Origin: Anaerolineae bacterium
Lineage (GTDB): Bacteria; Chloroflexota; Anaerolineae; Anaerolineales; E44-bin32
DNA length: 18,042 nucleotides
Assembly: GCA_030673735.1 (NCBI GenBank)
Contig: DAOVIK010000008.1
Coordinates: forward strand, 1 to 18,042
Reading direction: 5' to 3'
Shown: positions 1 through 7,155 of the stretch, piece after piece
How positions within the stretch are numbered: position 1 is the stretch's first letter
How the letters are laid out: every line of letters starts with the position of its first letter
Made by a program: the position numbers and the translations under genes
The notes under the pieces: model-generated
Told to the model about the DNA's origin: nothing
The model's database searches: none
The model's input: only the letters and a program-made list of their open reading frames with translations

Positions 1-1400
1 AGATCGGGAAGGTTCTGGCCGGAAGCGCGCGCGGCTTCCTCCAGCTTCGCGAATCGACCGTGGAAGCGACGATTGGCTTTCCTCAGCGCCGCCTCCGGCT
101 CCACATTTAACCATCGAGCGTAATTGACTACGGCAAAGAGCAAATCACCCAACTCATCGGCGCGCGCCTCTTCATCCTCCGCGGACTGAAGCTCCGCAAT
201 CTCCTCAGCGACTTTGGCCAGAACGCCCTCGATGTCCGGCCAGTCGAAACCGACGCGCGCCACACGTGACTGAATCTCGAGCGCTTGAGCGAGCGCCGGC
301 AGCGCTTTGGGCACGCCGTCCAATATGCCCTCTCCCGCGCCCGCCTGCTCGCGCTCCTCGGCCTTGAGGCTTTCCCAATTATGCAGCACATGCGCTACAT
401 CATCCACGTCCAGCCCTTCAAAGACGTGCGGATGACGATTCACAATCTTGCGATTGACGCTGGCGATAACATCCGCCATGGTGAATTCCCCCGCCTCGGT
501 CGCGATCTGGGCCTGCAGCACGATCTGCAGTAGCAGATCACCCAATTCCTCGCGCAGAGCGTTTCGATCACCTTCATCCAAGGCTTGCAGGGCCTCGTAG
601 GTCTCCTCCAGCAAATGCATACGCAAGGATCGTGGGGTCTGTTCCCTATCCCAAGGGCATCCATCCGGAGCGCGCAAATGGGCCACGGTTTCCTGGAAGC
701 TCTCGAAGGCAGAGGCCTCCTCCAGCACCGGTACGAAGAGCGCCGTCGTGCCCCCGATAGTTTTCTTGCGGTCTAGCTCCTGCAACTGCAGTTTCTCCAC
801 CTTGCCCTGCGGCGTTCCTGCATCGTGAAGCAGATGCACCTCATGGTGCGGGGGGTATTGGTTCAGCAGCGCCAACTTGACATCGCTCGCGACGAGCGGT
901 GAATAGAGCTGCCCAACCAACGCCGGAGCATCGGGCGGGAAGGGAGGATGGTGTCGCGCCGCTAGTTCGAGTGCGTCGGCGACATGCAGGCCGTCCAAGG
1001 CATCGGTTCCCACCAGCGCCAGGCATGGTTCAACGAAGCTGACTCCGTGTACGATGTCGACATTGAGATCATGTACACGCGCCTGAGCAAGCAACTGCTG
1101 AACTGTGGCTTCCCCAATCATAGGATCGCCAGGAACAGCATACAGGACGCCTTGCGGTCGCGCAGCGAGCTCAAGTAGGCGCTCAACGATGGAGGCATAG
1201 ACCGATTCAAAATCAGGCAGTTCGTCATAGAGATCATCGAAGGTATGAACTTGAAGGGTATCTGGTATGTGGGAGGACACAGGATGGCGCCCGGTGCGCA
1301 AGTAGACCTCTTCGGCTTGCGACAGCGCTTGCCAAGCCTGACGAGTGAGCAATTCGGGATCGCCGGGACCCAGACCGATGATGGTAATCCTGGTATTCAC
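1..1400 (-). CDS. mazG: MazG-family NTP pyrophosphohydrolase with N-terminal tetrapyrrole methylase domain (3' end cut by window)
   Basis: The frame stays open from a GTG at 1400 to the window edge and gives 466 codons, so only the C-terminal end is missing. Residues 1-225 are a tetrapyrrole (SAM-dependent) methylase-like domain with GLGPGDPELLT at 9-19 and a VPGDP loop at 89-93. Residues 235-345 form a first MazG domain, with CPWDREQT at 248-255, the metal-binding EExxE at 265-269 and ExxD at 285-288. A second MazG domain follows, with EEIAE at 399-403 and DELGD at 415-419. The architecture matches the YabN type known from Gram-positive bacteria. MazG enzymes hydrolyse nucleoside triphosphates to monophosphates and pyrophosphate and clear aberrant nucleotides; the role of the methylase part in such fusions is not settled. 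An AAGGAAG site lies 6 bases before the GTG. It lies just past the terminator that ends the ribosomal operon. Confidence 0.93.
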   Translation of the reverse strand, partial: MNTRITIIGLGPGDPELLTRQAWQALSQAEEVYLRTGRHPVSSHIPDTLQVHTFDDLYDELPDFESVYASIVERLLELAARPQGVLYAVPGDPMIGEATVQQLLAQARVHDLNVDIVHGVSFVEPCLALVGTDALDGLHVADALELAARHHPPFPPDAPALVGQLYSPLVASDVKLALLNQYPPHHEVHLLHDAGTPQGKVEKLQLQELDRKKTIGGTTALFVPVLEEASAFESFQETVAHLRAPDGCPWDREQTPRSLRMHLLEETYEALQALDEGDRNALREELGDLLLQIVLQAQIATEAGEFTMADVIASVNRKIVNRHPHVFEGLDVDDVAHVLHNWESLKAEEREQAGAGEGILDGVPKALPALAQALEIQSRVARVGFDWPDIEGVLAKVAEEIAELQSAEDEEARADELGDLLFAVVNYARWLNVEPEAALRKANRRFHGRFAKLEEAARASGQNLPD

Positions 1401-1406
1401 GACAGT

Positions 1407-1413
1407 CTTCCTT
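1407..1413 (-). promoter_or_regulatory. Ribosome binding site of mazG
   Basis: AAGGAAG lies 6 bases upstream of the GTG at 1400 and fixes that start, as no other start codon in frame is close by. It directly abuts the T-rich tail of the preceding hairpin terminator. Confidence 0.7.
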
Positions 1414-1453
1414 GAAGAAATAAACAGCCGGGGAACGCCTTGTTCCCCGGCTG
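1414..1453 (-). terminator. Rho-independent terminator after rpsI
   Basis: A perfect 12-bp inverted repeat (1425-1436 with 1442-1453, CAGCCGGGGAAC and its complement) encloses a 5-base loop. On the minus strand it is followed by TTTATTTCTTC. This is the standard form of an intrinsic terminator for transcription coming from rpsI, whose stop codon is 40 bases upstream. The other strand has no T run, so it should act in one direction only. It probably marks the 3' end of the ribosomal protein operon. Confidence 0.88.
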
Positions 1454-1493
1454 GCTTGAATCCTGCTTAAGGATGGCTACGCTCGAGCGATCG

Positions 1494-1886
1494 CTAGCGC
1501 TTGGTGTACGTCGGCGCCTTGCGAGCTCGCTTGAGGCCGGGCTTCTTGCGCTCCTTCATGCGCGAATCGCGTGTCAGGAATCCGCCGCCACGCATCGCAG
1601 GCCGCAACTTGGGATCAAGCTCCAGCAAGGCTCTTGCCACGCCATGCTGAACTGCCCCGGTCTGGCCGGTCACCCCGCCCCCGCGCACCAGCACGGAGAC
1701 ATCAAGCCCCTTCTCAAGACCAGCTGCGCGCAACGGTGCCATGATCTGCTCCATATCCCCCGAGCGCGTGAAGTACGCTTGCAGCGGCTTGCCATTAACG
1801 ACAAACTTCCCGCTGCCGGAGGAGATGCGCACTCGTGCGGTACTGGTCTTTCTGCGGCCTATTCCCTCATGATACTGAACTGACAT
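1494..1886 (-). CDS. rpsI: 30S ribosomal protein S9
   Basis: 130 residues, the usual bacterial length. The start has the family's GxGRRKTSxARVRI pattern (residues 9-22). The end is the conserved basic tail KKPGLKRARKAPTYTKR; in known ribosomes this tail reaches the P site and its last Arg contacts the tRNA anticodon stem-loop, and that final Arg is present. It follows rplM by 25 bases, the pair being co-transcribed in nearly all bacteria. It is the last gene before the hairpin terminator at 1414-1453. Confidence 0.98.
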   Translation of the reverse strand: MSVQYHEGIGRRKTSTARVRISSGSGKFVVNGKPLQAYFTRSGDMEQIMAPLRAAGLEKGLDVSVLVRGGGVTGQTGAVQHGVARALLELDPKLRPAMRGGGFLTRDSRMKERKKPGLKRARKAPTYTKR

Positions 1887-1911
1887 TGCGACACCTTTGT
1901 AAACTGCTGCA

Positions 1912-2340
1912 CTACGGCAGTGGCTTCGGCTTCTGTGCTTTGTGAGGATGGTCTACTCCCGCGTAGAGCTTGAGCCTCTTTATAAGCTTTCGCCCATGGC
2001 GATTCTTCGGAAGCATGCCCCACACGGCCGATTCGAGAACGCGCTCTGGAAAGCGCTTCAATTGCTCACGCAGTGTGATCTTCTTCAGGCCTCCAGGGTA
2101 TCCTGAATGCCGGTAGTAGAACTTCTCGTCCAGCTTGCGTCCTGTGACCTCAATCTTTTCCACATTGATGACGACCACGTAGTCTCCCATCGGTACTCCG
2201 GGAGTGAATTGCGGCTTGTCCTTGCCCAGCAACGCGCGCGCAACGCGTGTAGCCAGCCGGCCCAGGTTCATTCCGGTCGCGTCGACCAGGTACCAGTGGC
2301 TGGTTACTTCGTCTTTCTTTGGATAATACGTTTTCTGCAC
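1912..2340 (-). CDS. rplM: 50S ribosomal protein L13
   Basis: 142 residues, normal length for L13, an early-assembling large-subunit protein that binds 23S rRNA. Typical motifs are QKTYYPK at the N-terminus, HWYLVDATGMNLGRLAT near residue 15-31, the GDYVVVINVEKIEVTGRK block around residues 52-69, and the YRHSGYPGGLK loop near 76-86. The start is GTG at 2340, with AAGGGAG 7 bases upstream; the next Met in frame lies too far inside the conserved N-terminus. The 73-base gap after truA contains two possible hairpins, which may be an autoregulatory leader. Confidence 0.98.
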   Translation of the reverse strand: MQKTYYPKKDEVTSHWYLVDATGMNLGRLATRVARALLGKDKPQFTPGVPMGDYVVVINVEKIEVTGRKLDEKFYYRHSGYPGGLKKITLREQLKRFPERVLESAVWGMLPKNRHGRKLIKRLKLYAGVDHPHKAQKPKPLP

Positions 2341-2413
2341 GTTCTAACTCCCTTTGCAGTCTCTCACAATGCGGACTGCTTCTGCGCGCCCATCTACCGG
2401 GCGTAATTGTCGC
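2341..2413 (-). promoter_or_regulatory. Possible structured leader of rplM-rpsI
   Basis: The gap between truA and rplM contains two inverted repeats on the minus strand. One is CGCCC-7 bases-GGGCG. The other is a perfect 6-bp GCAGTC/GACTGC stem (2356-2361 with 2374-2379, 12-base loop) that ends four bases before the AAGGGAG-type ribosome binding site. L13 leaders that repress their own operon are known in some Gram-positive bacteria. I cannot say that this fold matches that class; the stems are short and could occur by chance. Confidence 0.3.
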
Positions 2414-3154
2414 TCACTCGTAGATCACCACCTCGAGACACAAACCACGTGCCGGTGCAATCGCTCCTTGCCACCGCGCTTCTGGATCTTCGATCAGGGA
2501 GGCAAAGGATTCAACGGTCTCTCGTCCGGAGCCAACCGCAATCAATGCGGAAACGAGGCGTCGCACCATGTGGTAGAGAAAAGCGTCGGCCTCGATGTCG
2601 AACCAGTATCGCTCCTCCGCATTGTGCCACTGCGCTCGGTGCACCTGCCGAACGGTGTGTCCATCCGGATTGGGCGCCGTGCCGAAAGCGGCAAAATCGT
2701 GGCGTCCGACGATCAACTTCGCGGCAGCTTCCATCGCTTCAAGGTCGAAGCCGGGCTGTACGCGCCAAGCGTAGCGCTCGCGCAAAGGATCTCGATACTT
2801 CAGAGCGAGCAGCGAATAGCGATAGTGACGTCGGATTGCCGAGAAGCGGGGATGGAAGTCCGGCGGAGCCGGCTCCGTCCTCCACGCAGCGACATCATTG
2901 GGGAGCTGCGAATTAAGCGCGCGAGTGAGCACATCGCTCCCTTGATTCCACGCCATGTCGCAGGAAATGACCTGCCCTTTGGCGTGTACGCCGGCGTCAG
3001 TCCGCCCGGAGGCCATGATGGATTCCCCGCGCCATCCGATATTGCGCAGGGATTGCTCAATGACACCCTGGACAGTGCGCAGATCGCTTGTCTGACGCTG
3101 ATAGCCTGCGAAATCGCTTCCGTCGTAGGCGATGATCGATTTGTAATGTTCCAT
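2414..3154 (-). CDS. truA: tRNA pseudouridine(38-40) synthase TruA
   Basis: 246 residues, typical for TruA, which isomerises uridines 38-40 in the anticodon stem-loop of many tRNAs. The N-terminus KSIIAYDGSDFAGYQRQ is characteristic. The catalytic Asp is D53 in SGRTDAGVHAKGQV (49-62). A conserved Tyr/Phe-rich C-terminal half includes the FLYHMVRRLV block (around 192-201), which shapes the active site. GAGG lies 8 bases before the ATG. It sits between rplQ (44-base gap) and rplM, an order common in Gram-positive-type genomes, which ties tRNA modification to ribosome synthesis. Confidence 0.97.
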   Translation of the reverse strand: MEHYKSIIAYDGSDFAGYQRQTSDLRTVQGVIEQSLRNIGWRGESIMASGRTDAGVHAKGQVISCDMAWNQGSDVLTRALNSQLPNDVAAWRTEPAPPDFHPRFSAIRRHYRYSLLALKYRDPLRERYAWRVQPGFDLEAMEAAAKLIVGRHDFAAFGTAPNPDGHTVRQVHRAQWHNAEERYWFDIEADAFLYHMVRRLVSALIAVGSGRETVESFASLIEDPEARWQGAIAPARGLCLEVVIYE

Positions 3155-3198
3155 GCGCCCGTCCTCAATGCGCTCGCGGCTGCGATGCTGGACGGGGA

Positions 3199-3576
3199 CT
3201 ACTCTTCCACTAACTCAAGCAGCACCATCTCGGCCGCATCGCCGCCTCTCGGGCCCAACTTTAGAATGCGTGTGTAGCCGCCAGGACGCTCAGTGTAGCG
3301 CGGAGCGATCTCGTCGAACAGCTTCTTAACGATCTCTGGGTCGTTAAGACGTGCTGCGGCTAGACGTCGTGCATGGATCACCTTTGCCTCGCCTGCGGCA
3401 ATGCCGCGCTTTGATAGCGTGATCAGCTTCTCAGCCGCACCGCGAATCGCCTTGGCCTTCGCATGCGTAGTTTGAATGCGCTCATGGCGAAATAGCTCTG
3501 TGATCATGCTTCGCCGCAGCGCCTTGCGGTGCCCCGACGATCGCCCTAATCTACGACCGACAACTCGATGCCTCAT
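3199..3576 (-). CDS. rplQ: 50S ribosomal protein L17
   Basis: 125 residues starting MRHRVVGRRLGRSSGHRKAL, the canonical L17 N-terminus. The ends PRYTERPGGYTRILKLGPRGGDAAEM and LLELVEE also match the family. The frame is open further upstream into rpoA, but the ATG at 3576 gives the family start and has GGAGTGA just before it, overlapping the rpoA stop. L17 lies on the solvent side of the large subunit near the tunnel exit. The 7-base gap to rpoA suggests tight co-translation. Confidence 0.98.
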   Translation of the reverse strand: MRHRVVGRRLGRSSGHRKALRRSMITELFRHERIQTTHAKAKAIRGAAEKLITLSKRGIAAGEAKVIHARRLAAARLNDPEIVKKLFDEIAPRYTERPGGYTRILKLGPRGGDAAEMVLLELVEE

Positions 3577-3583
3577 TGACTTC

Positions 3584-4564
3584 TCACTCCGCCTCTGCTT
3601 CCTTCTCTTCCGTGGGCTCATCCTCATCGAGGTAGCCCTTTTCCTGCAGCCGCTCCTTAAGCTCGTCCAGGCTCTTCTCGCCGAAATTGCGGATGGAAAG
3701 CATCGCATCCGGACCCTTCTCGAGCATTTCGAGGACCTCGCCTACCGTGGTGATTCCGGTGCGCTTCAACGAATTGAACACACGCACCGAGAGGTCTAGG
3801 GTCTCAATCGGTCGCTCATAGATCTCACTCGAAACCCTGGGCTCTTCCTCAATCTCGGCGGCCAGTAGAAGGCTTTCCTCAGTCACGCCGGAGATGTCAC
3901 GTAAATGCGCCATCAAGATCTGAGCGCTCCTACTGAGGCCTTCCTCGGGCTTGATGGTTCCGTCCGACCAGATCTCGATTGCCAAACGATCGAAGCTGGT
4001 ATCCTGACCCACGCGCGCCTGCCCTACTTCGTAGCGCACGCGTCGGACGGGGGTGAAGATGGCGTCCGTCGGCAGTTCTCCGATGGGCAAGCGGCCGCGT
4101 TCGTCGGATGGCGAATAGCCACGCCCCTGCTGCACGTTCATCTCGATCTCAAGCCGTGTCTTGTCTTCGTCGACAGTGAACAGGTAGAGTTCAGGATTAA
4201 CGATCTCTGCTTCCGCGGGTGCGATGACATCCGCGCCAGTGACCACACCCTCTCCGTGCACCTCGATACGCATACGTGCAGATTCACCCTCATGCAGAAT
4301 CAGCCGCAGCTGCTTGATGTTGAGCATGATCTGCAGCACGTCCTCACGTACACCCTCAATGTCAGAGAACTCATGCGGCACGTCGGTAATCCTGACGGAT
4401 GTGATCGCCGCACCCTCCAAAGATGCCAACAGAATACGCCGCAAGGCGTTGCCGATCGTGATGCCGTAGCCGCGTTCCAATGGACTGATGATGAACTTGC
4501 CATAGTTTTGGGCTACTGCTTCTCGTTCGATCCTTGGCATAACCATGTTTGTGGTTACAGCCAT
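3584..4564 (-). CDS. rpoA: DNA-directed RNA polymerase subunit alpha
   Basis: 326 residues from the ATG at 4564. The N-terminal domain (about 1-235) has GNALRRILLASLEGAAI at 38-54, the dimer and beta/beta' contact region. An acidic linker follows (about 237-252). The C-terminal domain (about 253-311) has R261 and N264, equivalent to E. coli R265 and N268 that bind UP-element DNA, and the RNFGEKSLDELKERL helix-hairpin at 292-306. The C-terminus is strongly acidic (DEDEPTEEKEAEAE). Alpha assembles the polymerase core and receives activators. Its place between rpsD and rplQ is the classical alpha-operon position. A GTG at 4585 would add seven residues but has no ribosome binding site. Confidence 0.99.
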   Translation of the reverse strand: MAVTTNMVMPRIEREAVAQNYGKFIISPLERGYGITIGNALRRILLASLEGAAITSVRITDVPHEFSDIEGVREDVLQIMLNIKQLRLILHEGESARMRIEVHGEGVVTGADVIAPAEAEIVNPELYLFTVDEDKTRLEIEMNVQQGRGYSPSDERGRLPIGELPTDAIFTPVRRVRYEVGQARVGQDTSFDRLAIEIWSDGTIKPEEGLSRSAQILMAHLRDISGVTEESLLLAAEIEEEPRVSSEIYERPIETLDLSVRVFNSLKRTGITTVGEVLEMLEKGPDAMLSIRNFGEKSLDELKERLQEKGYLDEDEPTEEKEAEAE

Positions 4565-4569
4565 CGATG

Positions 4570-4576
4570 CCTCCCC
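4570..4576 (-). promoter_or_regulatory. Ribosome binding site of rpoA
   Basis: GGGGAGG lies 5 bases before the ATG at 4564 and decides this start over the GTG at 4585, which would place this site inside the coding region. Confidence 0.8.
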
Positions 4577-4616
4577 AGGTTCCACTCAAAAGGCCGGACT
4601 CTCGTAGATGCGCACA

Positions 4617-5255
4617 TCAGCGGGAGTAGAACTCGATAATGAGCTGCTCGTTCAAGCTTGCACCGATGTCCTGACGCTCAGGCATCAGGAGCACCTTGCC
4701 GCTGAGCGTTTCGGCGTCGCGCTCGATCCAACGCGGGATTGTGCGCGCCTCCGCCACCTTGCCCAGTGACTTGAAGTAGGTTCGCTTGCGCGAACCCTCG
4801 CGCACGACAACCTCGTCGCCGGGCCGAATCAGCACCGAAGCAATATTGGTGCGGCGTCCGTTCACGTTGAAATGGCCATGCACAACTAGGACGCGTGCAT
4901 GGGCGCGACTTTCGGAGAAGCCCATACGGTAGACCACGTTGTCGAGCCTGGTCTCGAGCATTTGTAGTAAGTTCTCACCAGCCTTGCCGCGTCGCTTGAC
5001 TGCCATTCGGTAGTAGCGGCGGAACTGCCGTTCGCCAACGCCGTAAACGCGGCGAGCCTTCTGCTTCCCTCGCAACTGGCGTTGGTAGTCCGACACGCGC
5101 CGGCGGCGGTATTGCGCCGTTCGGCCGTGCTCTCCGGGCGGGTAGCTCCTCTTCTCGAAGGAGCATTTCGGCGTGAAGCAGCGCTGCCCTTTGAGAAAGA
5201 GCTTCTCGCCCTCTCGGCGGCATAGTTTGCAGACTGGTCCTGTGTACTTCGACAT
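4617..5255 (-). CDS. rpsD: 30S ribosomal protein S4, zinc-ribbon (C+) form
   Basis: 212 residues starting MSKYTGPVCKLCRREG. Four cysteines (C9, C12, C26, C31) form the N-terminal zinc-binding motif found in C+ S4 proteins. The S4 RNA-binding domain is around residues 100-165 (RLDNVVYRMGFSESRAHARVLV, then the HFNVNGRRTNIAS loop). S4 starts 30S assembly at the 16S five-way junction and in some bacteria represses its own operon. The frame is open 22 codons further upstream, but that stretch does not resemble S4. The AAGGAA-type site lies before the ATG at 5255. The gap to rpsK is 35 bases. Confidence 0.98.
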   Translation of the reverse strand: MSKYTGPVCKLCRREGEKLFLKGQRCFTPKCSFEKRSYPPGEHGRTAQYRRRRVSDYQRQLRGKQKARRVYGVGERQFRRYYRMAVKRRGKAGENLLQMLETRLDNVVYRMGFSESRAHARVLVVHGHFNVNGRRTNIASVLIRPGDEVVVREGSRKRTYFKSLGKVAEARTIPRWIERDAETLSGKVLLMPERQDIGASLNEQLIIEFYSR

Positions 5256-5290
5256 ACTGATGTGTTTCCTTCCCTGGCTTAGCCTCAAGA

Positions 5291-5695
5291 TTAGACGCGG
5301 CGTCTCTTGGGCGGACGGCATCCGTTATGCGGAATTGGGGTAACGTCGCTGATGGAGCGCACGCGCACCGAAGATCCCAAGATCGCCCGGATGGCCGCTT
5401 CCCGACCTGGCCCTGGTCCCCTGACCAGAATTTCGGCTTCCTGCATCCCCATGTCCTCAGCGGCCTTCACGGCCTGCTCCGCCGCTAGTCGGGCAGCGTA
5501 GGGCGTGCTCTTGCGCGAGCCCTGGAATCCTGCCGTCCCTGCCGTACTCCAAGCCGCAGCGTTGCCTTGCTGATCGGTTATGGTGATGATCGTGTTGTTG
5601 AAGCTGGTGTGAATATGCACCTGACCATGCGGGATCGTCCGCTTGGTCTTGCGAGCCGAAGATCGTCTCGAACCTGTTGATGGTCTACGTGCCAT
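5291..5695 (-). CDS. rpsK: 30S ribosomal protein S11
   Basis: 134 residues. Hallmarks are GQVHIHTSFNNTIITITD near residues 24-41, the FQGSRKSTPYAARLAAE block around 58-74, and the invariant C-terminus PIPHNGCRPPKRRRV. S11 lies on the 30S platform near the E site and the anti-Shine-Dalgarno helix. The 76 bases between rpsM and rpsK are the longest gap inside the alpha part of the cluster. Confidence 0.98.
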   Translation of the reverse strand: MARRPSTGSRRSSARKTKRTIPHGQVHIHTSFNNTIITITDQQGNAAAWSTAGTAGFQGSRKSTPYAARLAAEQAVKAAEDMGMQEAEILVRGPGPGREAAIRAILGSSVRVRSISDVTPIPHNGCRPPKRRRV

Positions 5696-5771
5696 ACGAT
5701 TGCCTACTCTCTTCTTCTAGTAGTGTTCACGCTGCTGACAGACAATTGCTGCCAGCAGACTTACGTTAACC

Positions 5772-6161
5772 CTATTTCTTCTTTGTGCCGCGTCGACGTC
5801 CGCGCCCGGCGACGGTCTTCTTTGGCCCCTTGCGTGTGCGTGCATTGGTGCGAGTGCGCTGGCCGCGCACCGGCAACCCACGCCGGTGTCGCAAGCCACG
5901 ATAGCTGCCGATCTCCATCAAGCGCTTGATATTCATCTGCATTTCGCGACGCAGGTCTCCCTCCACGGTCAGATTCTGGGAGATGAAATCTCGCACTGCG
6001 GTGATCTCGTCCTCGGTAAGATCGCGCACCCGAGTGTCGGGATGCACACCAGTTCCCGCGAGGATCGTGCGCGCTACATTGTTACCTATTCCGTAGATGT
6101 AGGTCAGCCCGATCTCAACACGCTTGTCACGCGGCAAGTCTACGCCTTCGATACGCGCCAT
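5772..6161 (-). CDS. rpsM: 30S ribosomal protein S13
   Basis: 129 residues beginning MARIEGVDLPRDKRVEIGLTYIYGIG, the standard S13 start with the helix-two-turn-helix. SYRGLRHRRGLPVRGQRTRTNARTRKGP is the conserved C-terminal portion. The basic tail (GRGRRRGTKKK) is the part that reaches the P-site tRNA and forms the B1 bridges to the large subunit. AGGGG lies 7 bases before the ATG and overlaps the end of rpmJ, which stops four bases upstream. Confidence 0.98.
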   Translation of the reverse strand: MARIEGVDLPRDKRVEIGLTYIYGIGNNVARTILAGTGVHPDTRVRDLTEDEITAVRDFISQNLTVEGDLRREMQMNIKRLMEIGSYRGLRHRRGLPVRGQRTRTNARTRKGPKKTVAGRGRRRGTKKK

Positions 6162-6165
6162 CGCT

Positions 6166-6279
6166 TTACCCCTGTCGCTGTTTGTGTCGTGGGTTCTCGC
6201 AGATCACGTAGACGCGCCTGCGGCGCCGCACGATCTTGCACTTGGGACAACGTCGTCTCACGGATGATGAGACTTTCAT
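6166..6279 (-). CDS. rpmJ: 50S ribosomal protein L36
   Basis: A 37-residue gene read by hand: MKVSSSVRRRCPKC at the start and CENPRHKQRQG at the end. C11, C14, C27 and H32 form the CCCH zinc-binding site of the C+ L36 family, and 37 residues is the usual length. A TAGGAG site lies 9 bases before the ATG at 6279. L36 binds 23S rRNA near the base of the L7/L12 stalk. It is the immediate neighbour of rpsM, as in most bacteria, but infA, which usually precedes it after map, is absent. Confidence 0.97.
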   Translation of the reverse strand: MKVSSSVRRRCPKCKIVRRRRRVYVICENPRHKQRQG

Positions 6280-6306
6280 GTCTCGTTTCTCCTAACTAAA
6301 CCGCCT

Positions 6307-7155
6307 TCATTGCGCGGTCTCATGCAGTCGACCGGCAAAGAATCTATTGTACCGCGTCAGTCCTATTGCGTCGAGAGCTTTATCATCGAGCGCGGTAAGA
6401 ACCAACGGACCATTGGGCGTCACGGCTACCGTGTGTTCAAAATGCGCCGTCAGCATGCGGTCGCTTGAAATCACGGTCCAACGGTCATCTTCAACCGAAG
6501 TCTCCGGGTTGCCCGCCATCACCATCGGCTCAAGTGCGATCGTCATACCGGCTCGCAGTGTCATTCCAGTGCCTTCCTTGCCATAATTAGGCACCTGCGG
6601 ATCTTCATGCATTAGACGCCCGATGCCATGTCCGGTGTATTCCCGCACCACTTGGAAGCCATTGTTCTCAACGCATGCCTGAATGGCTGCCGAAACATCG
6701 CCGCTGCGCTTTCCTACACGCATCTTCTCGATGCCATCTAAGAGTGATCGCAGCGTGACATCGATGATGCGCTGTGCATCGGCCTTCACCTCGCCCACCG
6801 CCACGGTCATCGCCGAATCGCCCACGAAACCTTCGACGATGGCGCCGCAGTCGATGCTGACGATCTCCCCTTCCTGCAGGCGACGCTTGCCTGGTATTCC
6901 GTGCACTAGCTCTTCGTTCAGGCAGATCGTGGTCACTGCCGGGAATGGATAAGGCCCAGGATAGCCCTTGAACGCCGACTTGGCGCCATGTTTGCGCAGC
7001 ACCTCGGCCGCGGCGGCATCCAGATCGGCCGTGGTTACGCCCGGGCGCACAGCCGCGATTGCGGCCGCCAAGGCCAATGCGTTGATGCGCCCTGCCTCGC
7101 GCATGAGTCCCAATTCGCGCTCGTTTTTGATGCTCACCCCACGCTGTCTGGGCAT
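6307..7155 (-). CDS. map: Methionine aminopeptidase, type I
   Basis: 282 residues, slightly long for a type Ia enzyme because of a C-terminal extension of about 25 residues. The dinuclear metal ligands are all present: D102 (SIDCG), D113 (GDSAM), H176 (GHGIGR), E209 (ALEPMV) and E240 (HFEHTVAVT). H85 in the HGIPG loop is also kept. The enzyme removes the initiator Met from nascent proteins after deformylation. The start codon shares one base with the adk stop (TGATG), and a GAGAGGA site lies in the end of adk, so the two are likely translationally coupled. Confidence 0.97.
   Translation of the reverse strand: MPRQRGVSIKNERELGLMREAGRINALALAAAIAAVRPGVTTADLDAAAAEVLRKHGAKSAFKGYPGPYPFPAVTTICLNEELVHGIPGKRRLQEGEIVSIDCGAIVEGFVGDSAMTVAVGEVKADAQRIIDVTLRSLLDGIEKMRVGKRSGDVSAAIQACVENNGFQVVREYTGHGIGRLMHEDPQVPNYGKEGTGMTLRAGMTIALEPMVMAGNPETSVEDDRWTVISSDRMLTAHFEHTVAVTPNGPLVLTALDDKALDAIGLTRYNRFFAGRLHETAQ

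Noticed and set aside
1486..1495. Palindrome AGCGATCGCT at the end of rpsI, considered as an operator or repeated motif
   Set aside because: It covers the rpsI stop codon region. Similar GCGATCGC words occur by chance elsewhere in this GC-rich sequence, with no regular spacing.
1440..1883. 147-codon plus-strand frame covering the terminator and rpsI
   Set aside because: It starts within the terminator hairpin and runs antisense to rpsI; no family resemblance.
2800..3168. Second minus-strand frame inside truA (122 codons)
   Set aside because: It is an out-of-frame overlap entirely within truA, with no family resemblance.
2354..3277. 307-codon open frame on the plus strand opposite truA
   Set aside because: It is the mirror of a well-supported truA, has no recognisable domain, and crosses into the rplQ and rplM ends. 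The composition is that of a shadow frame.
3905..4639. 244-codon plus-strand frame opposite rpoA
   Set aside because: It lies opposite rpoA and the rpoA-rpsD gap, with no motif and no ribosome binding site. It is a shadow of rpoA.
5256..5321. Longer start for rpsD at 5321 (also similar long frames for rplQ at 3708, rplX at 13027 and rplW at 16834)
   Set aside because: The extra residues do not match the families and run into the preceding gene. The shorter starts give canonical N-termini with good ribosome binding sites.
5732..5758. CTGCTG...CAGCAG inverted repeat in the rpsM-rpsK gap, considered as an S4-type regulatory site
   Set aside because: A 6-bp stem with a 15-base loop is too weak, and nothing else supports a regulatory fold.
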